A stretch of DNA of 38,945 nucleotides. It comes from CBCXVS01 sp965178525. Its GTDB lineage: Bacteria; Tectomicrobia; Entotheonellia; Entotheonellales; Entotheonellaceae. Numbering within the stretch: position 1 is the stretch's first letter; the number at the start of each line of letters is the position of its first letter. This document shows, one piece after another, positions 16,119 through 24,491 of the stretch. Below the pieces are notes generated by a model. The model had not been told where the DNA came from and ran no database searches. It saw nothing but the letters and a program-made list of their open reading frames with translations. The DNA lies in assembly GCA_965178525.1 (NCBI GenBank), contig CBCXVS010000026.1, forward strand, positions 1-38,945. The letters run 5' to 3'. A program made the translations under genes and the position numbers.

Positions 16119-17006
16119 TTAGAGTGATTGCGCCGGGACCACCAGCTCGTCCCCCAATGCTTCCAGAGCCGCGTCAATGCGTTCCGGCGAGGCGGTGGGG
16201 AGCCGCACAACGACCTGCTGCACGCCAGCATCGCGATATTGCTTCAGTCCGTCAAGCGTCACCTCCGGCATTTTCTCCGCCGGCCCCAAGCCAATAAAGA
16301 GTTCGTCGAGATGGCGGCCGGCCTCCTTCGCATGCTGATGCAGGCGCTCGACCAGGGGAGACGCTTCTTCAGGCGACAGGCTGAAGCCGAACCAGCCATC
16401 CCCCTCCTGCACCGAGCGGCGCAAGGCAGGCGCGGAATTGCCCCCAAAGACGATCGGCGGATGCGGCTTCTGCACCGGCTTGGGCAGGGATTTCACTGGC
16501 GGAAAAGCGCAAAACTCGCCGTCACAGGACGGGCTCTCCTGGGTCCAGATGGTCCGCATCGCCTCGAGATATTCACACGTGCGCTCAGCCCGGCGCTCCG
16601 GGGAAATGCCGAGCGCACGAAACTCTTCTTTGAGCCAGCCAATACCCACGCCAAAAAGAAAGCGCCCTTTCGACAGGCGATCCAGACTGGCCACGATTTT
16701 GGCCGTGATGAGGGGATTACGCTGCGGCACCAGGCAAATCCCTGTCGCCAGGGTGATGCGGCGGGTATGCGCGGCAGCGAAGGTAAGGGCCGTAAACGGA
16801 TCGAGCAAATCGGTATCGGTGATGGCGATTTTGCCAGTGTCGTTGTAGGGGTAACGTGACGTATAGCGCGCGTCGTCGAATAGCACGACGTGTTCCGGCG
16901 CCCAGAGCGACGCAAAGCCGACTTCGTCTGCCTTGCGGGCAATCTGGGCGATGATATCCGGATCCGCTGTGCGCGCCACCCCGATGGAAAAGAGTCCGAC
17001 TTCCAT
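16119..17006 (-). CDS. LLM-class F420-dependent oxidoreductase (Rv2161c/TIGR03619-like)
   Basis: 295 residues from the ATG at 17006, preceded by AGGAGG. It is a luciferase-fold flavin/F420 oxidoreductase: VGFASLWAPEHVVLF, LDPFTALTFAAAHTRRITLA, LATGICLVPQRNP, GRFLFGVGIGWLKEEF and PPIVFGGNSAPALRR are the usual landmarks. The motif set fits the actinobacterial-type TIGR03619 group that uses coenzyme F420; an FMN-dependent use is possible. The substrate is unknown. It is the first gene of an operon with the frameshifted LLM gene (30-bp gap). Confidence 0.88.
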   Translation of the reverse strand: MEVGLFSIGVARTADPDIIAQIARKADEVGFASLWAPEHVVLFDDARYTSRYPYNDTGKIAITDTDLLDPFTALTFAAAHTRRITLATGICLVPQRNPLITAKIVASLDRLSKGRFLFGVGIGWLKEEFRALGISPERRAERTCEYLEAMRTIWTQESPSCDGEFCAFPPVKSLPKPVQKPHPPIVFGGNSAPALRRSVQEGDGWFGFSLSPEEASPLVERLHQHAKEAGRHLDELFIGLGPAEKMPEVTLDGLKQYRDAGVQQVVVRLPTASPERIDAALEALGDELVVPAQSL

Positions 17007-17259
17007 GACAGACCTCCTGTGCGGTTGGCCATAGGCTCGCGTGTAACTGGTGGCGCTATACCTTATCATTGGCACTGGGCGTTGTCCAAACGAGGCGTAT
17101 ACAGACATAGCCTACATAAGTTTGGAGCATTGTTACAGGCGACATCAGGCTACGCCTCGGAATCGTGTCATCTCCAGCGAATTGACGACTGTAACAGACC
17201 ACGGCCGGTGCATATCGGAAGTTTTTGACGCTTTTTTGTCGCCGGCATGGTAGTCTCCT

Positions 17260-17721
17260 TTGCCCAGGATACGTGGTGACTGGCCTTGTCTGGCATTGGC
17301 CTTGGAGGAACGGGAGGGTCCAGGTATCCAAGCCCGAGGTTCTATTGATGAATCAGAGCGTCAATTTTCAGAGGCAGAAAGACGTATTGCGGTATTGCTT
17401 GCTGATGAGGGTAGGACCGTTAAGGCAAAAGCAGAGGTCGTGGGACAGAGGTTAGGGGACGCTGAAGTAGATGGCATGCTCACAGAGTTTAAGAGTCTCA
17501 CCCCTGGCGCTACGAGCGCAACGGTGAGAAATGTCATCAATAACTCGATTAGACGAGGAGGACAGGCCAGAACTATGATACTGGATGCAAGAGGAGCCGG
17601 ACTCACACAAGCAGAGGCGACAAGAGGCTTAGCTCGCGCCCGAAGTATCACCCGAGGGAGGATCGATAGTGCTCGCATCATCGGAAATCGTTTTGACGTT
17701 ATGTCCGCAGATTTTCAATAG
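17260..17721 (+). CDS. Orphan CdiA C-terminal-type toxin domain (predicted tRNA nuclease)
   Basis: 153 codons from a TTG at 17260; a stop lies just upstream at 17251, so no large CdiA stalk is attached. From about residue 45 it matches the CdiA-CT tRNase domain: VGQRLGDAEVDGMLTEFKSL (a PD-(D/E)XK-like 'VDG...EFK' core), PGATSATVRNVINNSIRRG, ILDARGAGLTQAEATRGLAR and GRIDSARIIGNRFDV. In full-length CdiA this domain is delivered into neighbouring cells and cleaves tRNA. No VENN or signal peptide is seen, so here it is an orphan module or a displaced toxin tip. A probable immunity gene starts 12 bp behind it. The true start is uncertain and no ribosome site is convincing. Confidence 0.75.
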   Translation: MPRIRGDWPCLALALEEREGPGIQARGSIDESERQFSEAERRIAVLLADEGRTVKAKAEVVGQRLGDAEVDGMLTEFKSLTPGATSATVRNVINNSIRRGGQARTMILDARGAGLTQAEATRGLARARSITRGRIDSARIIGNRFDVMSADFQ

Positions 17722-17732
17722 AGGGTATTCTC

Positions 17733-18104
17733 ATGGCGAGAACGCTAGATATTTTTATCGCATCCGACATACTCGTGGAGACGCTTAGGAAGGAGATCAC
17801 GTCGATCCTGAATATCAAATTACAGCCTAGGTCTGATGGCGCAGAAACCTTCTTTGAGTTTCGTGACGCACAGGTCGTGCTTACGTTGGGAACGCACGAT
17901 CTGGAAAATGATAGAGATATACACTTTGAGGATTACCGCTATCAATTATCTGTAAGGGCGCGCAATATCAAAAATGAAGTACAACGGAGGAAATGGTGTG
18001 AGGAATTTGCTTATTCCGCCTACCGGAAATTGAAAGCAACTGGGAAGTATCGTCTGATGCTCGTGGATGATATACAAGTAAAATTGGCAGCCTTTTCACC
18101 CTGA
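17733..18104 (+). CDS. Probable immunity protein for the CdiA-CT-type toxin
   Basis: 123 residues, ATG preceded by GAGGG 8 nt upstream. It is a soluble mixed alpha/beta protein (MARTLDIFIASDILVETLRK, then ETFFEFRDAQVVLTLGTHDL) with no known catalytic motif. It follows the toxin by 12 bp, the normal place for a cdiI gene. CdiI proteins are very diverse, so sequence alone cannot confirm it; the call rests on position, size and good coding quality. Confidence 0.6.
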   Translation: MARTLDIFIASDILVETLRKEITSILNIKLQPRSDGAETFFEFRDAQVVLTLGTHDLENDRDIHFEDYRYQLSVRARNIKNEVQRRKWCEEFAYSAYRKLKATGKYRLMLVDDIQVKLAAFSP

Positions 18105-18359
18105 GAGTGATATAGTAAAAATCGATCTGTTGCCAGTCTCATAGGTAAGATCTTCCAGATTCCTCTCCCATTATACGTATAAAAATCCGCGAAGCATGCA
18201 TTCGCTTCGCGTGCCTTCGCGCCCTTCGCGGCTCCCTTTTTCATCATTAGGAGGAACCCCAGCAATGGTTACCCATCGCCTCGTGGTCGAAACGTCGCCC
18301 AATGCTCAGGACCTCCAGTTCTTAGAGGATCGGCTGCACGAGTATAATAGAGTTGTTCC

Positions 18360-18872
18360 TCAATAGCATAAGATCAGGTTCCCTAGCCCAGCCCAGATGC
18401 CCACCGAATCATCCTCAAAGTGATCTTTGCGGTTGCGGAAACGCTGCACCAAAATGTTGAAACGCTTCATACCGCCGATGGCATGTTCGATCAAGATGCG
18501 AACTTGACTCACGGCATAATTCGCCGCCTGCTGCTCCGCCGTCAATTCTGGAGTCGGATTCGTCTTGCTCTTCCGGGGTTTCTTGTGTGGAATCTCAAGC
18601 ATTTCGCCTTTGTAGTCCGACTGAATCCCCTGATAACCCAGGTGCACCCAAACTTCTACGTCACTAAACCGGTCTAAGTCCGGTGGGAACTCTTGTTTTA
18701 ACATGCTGTAATCATGGTTGTGACCACTAAACGTACGGCCCAGAAAGACGATCCATTTATCCGGCATCGACATCACTGTATTTTTCAGCGTATGGCTTTT
18801 TTTTACCACTATAGTGTTCACGTTGGGTCGTCTCATCTTGTGACCGGCGATAGCTTCTTTCAGTCGCATCAA
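18360..18872 (-). CDS. IS5-family transposase orfB, copy 1
   Basis: Carries the remaining DDE_Tnp_4 residues: the Asp in GHNHDYSMLK and the Glu in RILIEHAIGGMKRF. It overlaps orfA and is probably made as an OrfA-OrfB fusion by slippage on the A8 run. The ATG at 18872 may not be used independently. Confidence 0.85.
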   Translation of the reverse strand: MMRLKEAIAGHKMRRPNVNTIVVKKSHTLKNTVMSMPDKWIVFLGRTFSGHNHDYSMLKQEFPPDLDRFSDVEVWVHLGYQGIQSDYKGEMLEIPHKKPRKSKTNPTPELTAEQQAANYAVSQVRILIEHAIGGMKRFNILVQRFRNRKDHFEDDSVGIWAGLGNLILCY

Positions 18873-19284
18873 TAATCAGTTGATCCACACCTGACAACGC
18901 CTCCCTCAACGACTCTGGGGTCTTCAACTCTCGATAAGGCATGAGGTCTAACTGCACTAACGTGTCATACAGGATGGGAGAGAGCTTATGGAGATTTTCA
19001 TTCGCTTTCGAACGTACCATACCAAATTGTGCACCAAGAACATCAAACGTCGGATACGTCTTGTAATAATATAGAACGAACAGGAGTTTGTCTGACAGAG
19101 TGGGTAATTTGCCTTTGATACCTGCACCCGGCTTTCGGCTGCGTTTGCCAGCTTGGACACCCTCCTCATAGCGTTTTTGCTGAGCCTGTTGATAGACGTG
19201 GCTGAAGGCGGGCAGCAAGAAGTCAAATTGCGTCTGAGACACACCGGTTAAGGCTTTCATCTGACGATCATCTCGGATAACCAA
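18757..19284 (-). CDS. IS5-family transposase orfA, copy 1
   Basis: Up to 175 residues from a TTG; an ATG eight codons later is an alternative. It contains a helix-turn-helix (Tnp_4 type) region and the first catalytic Asp in LIIDATERSY. It ends just after an A8 run, where shifting into the orfB frame would give the full DDE protein. Confidence 0.88.
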   Translation of the reverse strand: MVIRDDRQMKALTGVSQTQFDFLLPAFSHVYQQAQQKRYEEGVQAGKRSRKPGAGIKGKLPTLSDKLLFVLYYYKTYPTFDVLGAQFGMVRSKANENLHKLSPILYDTLVQLDLMPYRELKTPESLREALSGVDQLIIDATERSYRRSQDETTQREHYSGKKKPYAEKYSDVDAG

Positions 19285-19733
19285 TGACCTGGCTGGGCTC
19301 CCTCCATCGTTTGGGGGAGGATAGCCTACCTCATTAACTATTGGGGAACAACCCTAATGACGCCCTAACCGGGATTACCGATGGCAAGTCGCTCGCCATT
19401 TTTATCCGTGATGATACGAGAGCGATCCGAGCCGGAATTTCCGGCTGGACGTGGGGCGGGTGCTGTTATATCCGCTATCTGTGGGTGCACGAAGACTGGC
19501 GAGGTCAGGGCCATGGCAAGACATTAATGGCGGCAGCGGAACAGGAAGCCTCGGCGCGGGGATGTCATCAAATCCTGCTCGATACTCATAGTTTTCAAGC
19601 GCCAGCGTTCTATCAGAAATTGGGCTATGACGTGTTTGGCGTCCTGGAGGAATATCCTCGTGATCACAAAAACTATTACTTGCGGAAACGCTTAACGTGA
19701 GTCGCCAGCATGAGGGCGGCCTGATTTTCCATG

Positions 19734-19763
19734 TTGACACCGCAAATGCCCTGTCAGTATCGT
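19734..19763 (+). promoter_or_regulatory. Possible sigma-70 promoter for the mgsABC-glnT operon
   Basis: TTGACA (19734-19739) and TATCGT (19758-19763) are 18 bp apart, and the first gene starts at 19811. The -35 is perfect and the -10 is weak, so the call is tentative. Confidence 0.35.
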
Positions 19764-19810
19764 TGTTAAAACATGGAAACACAGCGACCCGTAGCAGCTA
19801 GAGGTATCGT

Positions 19811-20710
19811 ATGTGCGGCATCATTGGTTTGTTCATCAAAAATCCCGCGTTAGAGGGCCAGCTGGGTGAACTGGTTGCGCCTATGCTGATGCAGATGAGT
19901 GAGCGCGGACCCGACAGCGCCGGGATTGCGGTATACCGAGAGCCGGTTGGCGAAGGCGCGGCGAAACTGACGGTGGTGAGCGACGATCCGAATTATGATT
20001 GGTCCAGCGTGGTGGCCGGGCTGCAGCAGACATTCGGCCGCGATGCGGCATGCCGCCCCTGGATCAATCATGCGGTGCTGACCGCCACGGCCACGGCGGC
20101 GGATCTGCAGCGCTGGTTGGAGAAACAGTACCCGGGGCTTCGCATCACCAGCTCTGGTACGACGATCGAAATCTACAAAGAAAAAGGGGAGCCGAGCGCG
20201 TTCATCGATCGTTTTCAGCTGCGCGAGCTCGCCGGCAGCCACGCCGTCTGCCATACGCGCATGGCAACGGAAAGCGCCGTCACCACGGAACACTCGCACC
20301 CCTTTTCCACCGGGCTGGATCTCTGTTTGGTGCACAATGGCTCTCTGTCCAATCATAACCGCCTGCGCGCCATGCTGCAGCGGCAGGGAGTGGTGTTTCA
20401 GACCGACAACGACAGCGAGGTGGCAGCCGGATATCTCATGTGGCGGCTGCGCGAAGGCGCGACGCTGGAAGAGGCGCTCGAGGCCGCGCTGCGCGACCTC
20501 GATGGCTTTTACACCTTTGCAATCGGGACCCGTGACGGCTTCGCCGTGCTGCGCGACCCATTCGGCTGTAAACCGGCGGTGCTGGCCGAAACGGACGACT
20601 GGGCCGCCATGTCGTCGGAATTCCGCGCTATTGCGACGCTGCCGGGGGTGGAAAACGCCAAGATCTGGGAACCGGCGCCCGAACAGATATACAGTTGGAG
20701 CCGCCCCTGA
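19811..20710 (+). CDS. mgsA: Class II glutamine amidotransferase, N-methylglutamate synthase subunit A-like (MgsA/GlxB)
   Basis: 299 residues. It begins MCGIIGLF, so Cys2 becomes the N-terminal nucleophile. Further type II amidotransferase motifs are MSERGPDSAGIAVY, CHTRMATESAVTTEHSHPF and LVHNGSLSNHNRLR. It would release ammonia from glutamine or a related amide. Stand-alone GATase, GXGXG and FMN-synthase genes in this order are typical of MgsABC (N-methylglutamate synthase) and rhizobial GlxBCD, whereas normal GltB joins them in one chain. The stop overlaps the next start (TGATG arrangement), implying translational coupling. Confidence 0.82.
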   Translation: MCGIIGLFIKNPALEGQLGELVAPMLMQMSERGPDSAGIAVYREPVGEGAAKLTVVSDDPNYDWSSVVAGLQQTFGRDAACRPWINHAVLTATATAADLQRWLEKQYPGLRITSSGTTIEIYKEKGEPSAFIDRFQLRELAGSHAVCHTRMATESAVTTEHSHPFSTGLDLCLVHNGSLSNHNRLRAMLQRQGVVFQTDNDSEVAAGYLMWRLREGATLEEALEAALRDLDGFYTFAIGTRDGFAVLRDPFGCKPAVLAETDDWAAMSSEFRAIATLPGVENAKIWEPAPEQIYSWSRP

Positions 20711-21390
20711 TGAATCAAATTGACCTCGCCACGGCGTCAACGCGCGATCTCAATGCGCAACTGCATCAGCTTGACGGCCACCGCGATAGGCGCTGGCGCG
20801 TGCTCCATCCCGACGGCAAGCATGCGCTCGCCGTCGGCCTGGACACGCCGGCGGACGTCACGATTGAGGGCCACGTAGGCTATTATTGCGCCGGCATGAA
20901 CAAACAGGCCCACATTACCATCTATGGCAATGCCGGGCCAGGTCTAGCCGAAAACATTATGTCCGGCACGGTTCGGGTCACGGGGAACGCCTCGCAGTAC
21001 GCTGCCGCCTCGGGGCACGGCGGTCTGGTGGTGATCGAGGGCGACGCCAGCGCTCGCTGCGGCATCTCGATGAAAGGCGTCGATATCGTGGTGGGCGGCT
21101 CGGTCGGCCACATGAGCGCGTTCATGGGCCAGGCCGGGCGGCTCGTCGTGTGTGGCGACGCCGGTCAGCATTTCGGCGATTCGATCTATGAAGCCGTGCT
21201 CTATGTGCGCGGCCACGTTGATAGCCTGGGTGCGGACTGTGTTGAAAAACCCATGACTGAGGCGCATATCGCCGGACTTGGCGCGCTGCTTAAGCGAGCG
21301 GAAATCGCCGCTGACCCGCGTGCCTTTCGCCGCTACGGCTCGGCCCGTCAACTCTATCACTTCAACATCGATAACGCCGACGCCTATTGA
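20710..21390 (+). CDS. mgsB: GXGXG-domain protein, glutamate synthase C-terminal-like (MgsB/GlxC)
   Basis: 226 residues from the ATG at 20710, overlapping the mgsA stop. It is a right-handed beta-helix of the GltB GXGXG type: GHVGYYCAGMNKQAHITIYG, NIMSGTVRVTGNASQYAAAS, RCGISMKGVDIVVGGSVGHM, AFMGQAGRLVVCGDAGQHFG. In glutamate synthase this domain is structural, linking the catalytic domains. As an independent subunit it occurs with MgsA and MgsC. About 20 bp separate it from the next gene. Confidence 0.85.
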   Translation: MNQIDLATASTRDLNAQLHQLDGHRDRRWRVLHPDGKHALAVGLDTPADVTIEGHVGYYCAGMNKQAHITIYGNAGPGLAENIMSGTVRVTGNASQYAAASGHGGLVVIEGDASARCGISMKGVDIVVGGSVGHMSAFMGQAGRLVVCGDAGQHFGDSIYEAVLYVRGHVDSLGADCVEKPMTEAHIAGLGALLKRAEIAADPRAFRRYGSARQLYHFNIDNADAY

Positions 21391-21412
21391 CGTCGTTTTC
21401 GGAGCACCATTC

Positions 21413-22753
21413 ATGAGCGGCCACGATCAACCTGGCAATGCCCTACGGGGTTCGGCAACGTTTACCCCCGACGTCCTCGATGCGATCTACCGCGCCGCTG
21501 ACACGGGGATTTACGAGATCCGCGGCTTTGGCGCCAAACGCAAACTGCCCTCGTTCGATGATCTGGTCTTTCTCGGCGCCTCCATGTCACGCTATCCATT
21601 AGAAGGCTATCGCGAGAAATGCGATACCAGCGTCACGATCGGCGCCCGGTTCGCCAAAACCCCGATTGCGCTCAACGTTCCCATTACCTTTGCTGGCATG
21701 AGTTTCGGAGCGCTTGGCGCACACGCCAAAGAAGCGCTGGGGCGCGCCGCCACGGCGTTGGGCACCACGACGACGACCGGCGATGGCGGCATGACGGACG
21801 AGGAACGCCACGCCTCGAAGACCCTGGTGTACCAAGTCCTACCCTCACGCTATGGCCTCAATCCCGACGACCTGCGGCGCGCCGACGCCATCGAAGTCGT
21901 GGTCGGGCAGGGCGCCAAACCCGGCGGCGGCGGCATGCTGTTGGGCCAGAAGATTACCGCGCGGGTGGCCGAGATGCGCACCCTGCCAGAGGGCATCGAC
22001 CAGCGCAGCGCCTGCCGCCATCCAGACTGGACCGGGCCTGATGATCTGGAGATCAAAATCCGGGAACTGCGTGAGATCACCGATTGGGAAAAGCCAATCT
22101 ACATCAAGATCGGCGCCACCCGCACCGCCTACGATGTAGCGTTATGCGTCAAGTCCGGGGCGGATGCCATCGTATTGGACGGCATGCAAGGCGGCACCGC
22201 GGCAACCCAGGATGCCTTCATCGAACATGTGGGGATTCCCACCCTGCCAGCGGTGCGGCTGGCGGTGGAGGCGTTGCAGGAGCTAGACATGCACCGCAAG
22301 GTACAGCTCATCGTCTCTGGCGGCATCCGTTCGGGCGCCGACGTCGCAAAGGCGTTGGCGCTTGGCGCCGACGCGGTGTCCATCGGTAGCGCGGCGTTGG
22401 TTGCGATGGGCTGTAACAAACCCGTTTTCGTGGACGACTACCAGCAGCTCGGCACCGCGCCGGGGTATTGTCACCACTGCCATACGGGCCGTTGTCCGGT
22501 CGGTATCACCACGCAAGACCCGGCGTTGGAAGCCCGCCTGCATCCCGAGCAAGGGGCACGCTGGCTGCAGAACTACGTGACCGTCATGGTGATGGAATTG
22601 CAAACGATCGCCCGTGCCTGTGGGAAGAGCCATGTCCTCAACTTAGAACCCGAAGACATGGTGGCGCTCACGATTGAGGCCGCCGCCATGGCCGGGGTGC
22701 CATTGGCCGGAACGGACTGGATACCCGGGCGGAGCGGCGCCTCACACCGCTAA
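21413..22753 (+). CDS. mgsC: FMN-binding glutamate synthase-like catalytic subunit (MgsC/GlxD)
   Basis: 446 residues from the ATG at 21413 (GGAG upstream). It is the TIM-barrel FMN/3Fe-4S synthase domain of glutamate synthase: ALNVPITFAGMSFGALGAHA, TTTGDGGMTDEER, IVLDGMQGGTAATQDAF, and LIVSGGIRSGADVAKALALG. Cys353, Cys356 and Cys361 (YCHHCHTGRCPVG) are placed for the iron-sulfur cluster. In MgsC the reaction makes N-methylglutamate from glutamate and methylamine; in GlxD the substrate is unknown. The set cannot be assigned firmly to one because no N-methylglutamate dehydrogenase genes are in view. Confidence 0.85.
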   Translation: MSGHDQPGNALRGSATFTPDVLDAIYRAADTGIYEIRGFGAKRKLPSFDDLVFLGASMSRYPLEGYREKCDTSVTIGARFAKTPIALNVPITFAGMSFGALGAHAKEALGRAATALGTTTTTGDGGMTDEERHASKTLVYQVLPSRYGLNPDDLRRADAIEVVVGQGAKPGGGGMLLGQKITARVAEMRTLPEGIDQRSACRHPDWTGPDDLEIKIRELREITDWEKPIYIKIGATRTAYDVALCVKSGADAIVLDGMQGGTAATQDAFIEHVGIPTLPAVRLAVEALQELDMHRKVQLIVSGGIRSGADVAKALALGADAVSIGSAALVAMGCNKPVFVDDYQQLGTAPGYCHHCHTGRCPVGITTQDPALEARLHPEQGARWLQNYVTVMVMELQTIARACGKSHVLNLEPEDMVALTIEAAAMAGVPLAGTDWIPGRSGASHR

Positions 22754-22766
22754 GGAGCCAATACAC

Positions 22767-24074
22767 ATGGCAACCAATCTGACGCACGTCGCACAAGACC
22801 GAGGTATCGCGTATTTTCTGATCAGTTTTGTCGATCTGTTTGGGGTGCTGCGCGCCAAGCTCGTCCCGGCCGCCGCCATTGGCGAGATGCAACAAAACGG
22901 CGCGGGTTTCGCCGGCTTTGCCGCCTGGCTGGACATGACGCCGGCCGACCCCGATATGTTCGCCATCCCCGATCCGGAGAGCTTGATGCAACTGCCCTGG
23001 CAGCCGGAGATTGCCTGGCTGGCGGCCGATCTGTGGATGAATGGCCAGGCGGTCGAGGCCTCGCCACGCGTCGCCTTGAAGCGTCAGATTGCCAAAGCTG
23101 AGCAGGCGGGCTACACGATGATGACCGGCGTGGAGTGCGAATATTTTTTGATTACGCCGGACGGCAACGCCATCTCCGATCCTGCCGACATGCAGAGTAA
23201 GCCCTGCTATGATCAGTCGGCCTTGATGCGCCGCTTCCCGGTGATTCGCGAAATCTGCGACGCCATGCTGACGCTGGGTTGGGGCCCCTATCAGAACGAT
23301 CATGAAGATGCCAACGGGCAGTTCGAGATGAATTGGACGTATGCGGACTGCCTGCGGACCGCCGATCGCCACACGTTTTTTAAATACATGGCGAAAACCA
23401 TCGCGGAAAAGCACGGTTTACGCGCGACGTTCATGCCGAAACCCTTTATGCATCTCACCGGCAATGGTTGCCATGCCCACGTGTCGCTATGGGACAAGGC
23501 GGGTACGCACAACCTCTTCCTCGACCCACAGGACGAACTCGGCCTATCGCCAACCGCCTACCAATTCCTCGGCGGCGTCATGCATCATGCCGAGAGCCTT
23601 TGCGCCATCTTCAACCCCACGGTCAATAGCTATAAGCGCATCAATGCACCGGCAACCCGTTCTGGCGCCAGTTGGTCACCCAACGCGGTCACCTATTCCG
23701 GCAACAACCGCACCCACATGATTCGGGTGCCGGATCAGGGCCGTTTCGAGTTGCGGCTGATGGATGGCGCCGCCAACCCGTATATGTTACAAGCAGCTGT
23801 GCTCGCTGCCGGCTTGGACGGCCTGGAGAACGCACGGGATCCCGGCAAGCCGGTGTATCTGAATATGTATGAAGAGGGCCACAAGGTACGAGCCGCCAAA
23901 CGTCTGCCGGCAACCTTGCTGGACGCCCTGCGGCTCTTGGAAGAGAGCCAAGTGCTGCGCGCCGCGCTCGGCGAGGAGTTAGTGCAAGCGTATCTCAAAC
24001 TGAAAATGCAGGAATGGCGCGATTACACGAATCACCTCAGCGAGTGGGAACGGCAACACACGTTGGATTGCTGA
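22767..24074 (+). CDS. Type III-like glutamine synthetase / gamma-glutamylmethylamide synthetase (GlnT/GmaS)
   Basis: 435 residues from the ATG at 22767; the ribosome site AAGGAG overlaps the mgsC stop. It has glutamine-synthetase landmarks: MTGVECEYFL (metal-binding Glu), GQFEMNWTYADCLRTAD, LTGNGCHAHVSLWDK (the ammonia/glutamate loop His), NRTHMIRVPDQGRFELRLMD and ANPYMLQAAVLAAGLDG. Length agrees with GlnT/GmaS rather than the 700-residue GlnN. It could attach ammonia or methylamine to glutamate. Together with mgsABC it probably forms a small nitrogen or methylamine assimilation operon. Confidence 0.85.
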   Translation: MATNLTHVAQDRGIAYFLISFVDLFGVLRAKLVPAAAIGEMQQNGAGFAGFAAWLDMTPADPDMFAIPDPESLMQLPWQPEIAWLAADLWMNGQAVEASPRVALKRQIAKAEQAGYTMMTGVECEYFLITPDGNAISDPADMQSKPCYDQSALMRRFPVIREICDAMLTLGWGPYQNDHEDANGQFEMNWTYADCLRTADRHTFFKYMAKTIAEKHGLRATFMPKPFMHLTGNGCHAHVSLWDKAGTHNLFLDPQDELGLSPTAYQFLGGVMHHAESLCAIFNPTVNSYKRINAPATRSGASWSPNAVTYSGNNRTHMIRVPDQGRFELRLMDGAANPYMLQAAVLAAGLDGLENARDPGKPVYLNMYEEGHKVRAAKRLPATLLDALRLLEESQVLRAALGEELVQAYLKLKMQEWRDYTNHLSEWERQHTLDC

Positions 24075-24087
24075 GACGTTTCGTCTC
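24073..24087 (+). terminator. Hairpin after glnT (possible terminator)
   Basis: GAGACG/CGTCTC with a TTT loop overlaps the glnT stop, and a palindrome of 16 bp (CGCCTTGATCAAGGCG, 24117-24132) follows. Neither has a strong T-tract, so termination is only likely. Confidence 0.35.
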
Positions 24088-24215
24088 CCCATCTGCTCTT
24101 TGGCCTCATGTGGGGTCGCCTTGATCAAGGCGGCCCAGAGAAGCTGCAGATCAGTCATGTATAACAGACACACGTGACGCCAAGGATACCGTGTACGGCA
24201 AGCAGGAGAACACCC

Positions 24216-24491
24216 ATGCCAACTCGGCAACCCCGCTATTCTGCCGAAGAGACAGCTCGGCGCGGTGATGAGATATACGAGCGAGATATCCGTTCTCAGG
24301 TGGAGGCCACGCACTATGGGAAAGTCGTTGCCATCGACATTGACAGCGGTGCTTATGTCATCGACGACAACGCCCTGACTGCATCGGAGCGTCTCCTCGC
24401 CCAACATCGAGAAGCCGAAATCTGGTGCGTACGTATCGGCCACCGGACGCTGCACCGCATGGGTGGACGCCCTATGCAGCGGAAAGTATGA
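24216..24491 (+). CDS. Small protein paired with a retropepsin-like protease
   Basis: 91 residues from the ATG at 24216 (AGGAGAA upstream). It is a soluble, charged protein with a short beta segment (VVAIDIDSGAYVIDDNALTA) and the final 'EIWCVRIGHRTLHRMG'. The stop overlaps the next start (ATGA). Such pairs of a 90-residue protein with an aspartic protease recur in cyanobacteria and related genomes; the partner may be an antitoxin-like or adaptor protein, but its role is unknown. Confidence 0.68.
   Translation: MPTRQPRYSAEETARRGDEIYERDIRSQVEATHYGKVVAIDIDSGAYVIDDNALTASERLLAQHREAEIWCVRIGHRTLHRMGGRPMQRKV

Larger units (their letters stand above)
18350..19354 (-). mobile_element. IS5-family insertion sequence (IS427-like), copy 1
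   Basis: 1005 bp, transposase on the minus strand. Ends are 17-bp imperfect inverted repeats (GAGTTGTTCCTCAATAG at the left, GGGTTGTTCCCCAATAG read from the right, 15/17 identical). The target duplication is TA (18348-18349 and 19355-19356), as in the IS427 group of IS5. It differs from the other two copies by very few bases, including one synonymous change near 19264. It interrupts a GNAT gene. Confidence 0.93.
18265..19700 (+). pseudogene. GNAT N-acetyltransferase gene split by IS copy 1
   Basis: The 5' part (18265-18347, AGGAGG upstream) encodes 28 residues starting MVTHRLVVETSPNAQDLQFL. After the 1005-bp IS the rest continues from 19355 to 19700 and has the GNAT core: CCYIRYLWVHEDWRGQGHGK (acetyl-CoA loop RGQGHG) and QAPAFYQKLGYDVFG. 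Deleting the IS plus one TA restores a perfectly in-frame gene of about 143 residues. The insertion is therefore recent. A shortened protein could start at a TTG supplied by the IS end (19341). The substrate is unknown. Confidence 0.88.

Noticed and set aside
19850..20740. 296-codon minus-strand frame opposite mgsA
   Set aside because: It is a shadow of a well-conserved gene in GC-rich DNA; no family resemblance or ribosome site.
22668..23414. 248-codon minus-strand frame opposite glnT
   Set aside because: Shadow frame of a conserved enzyme.
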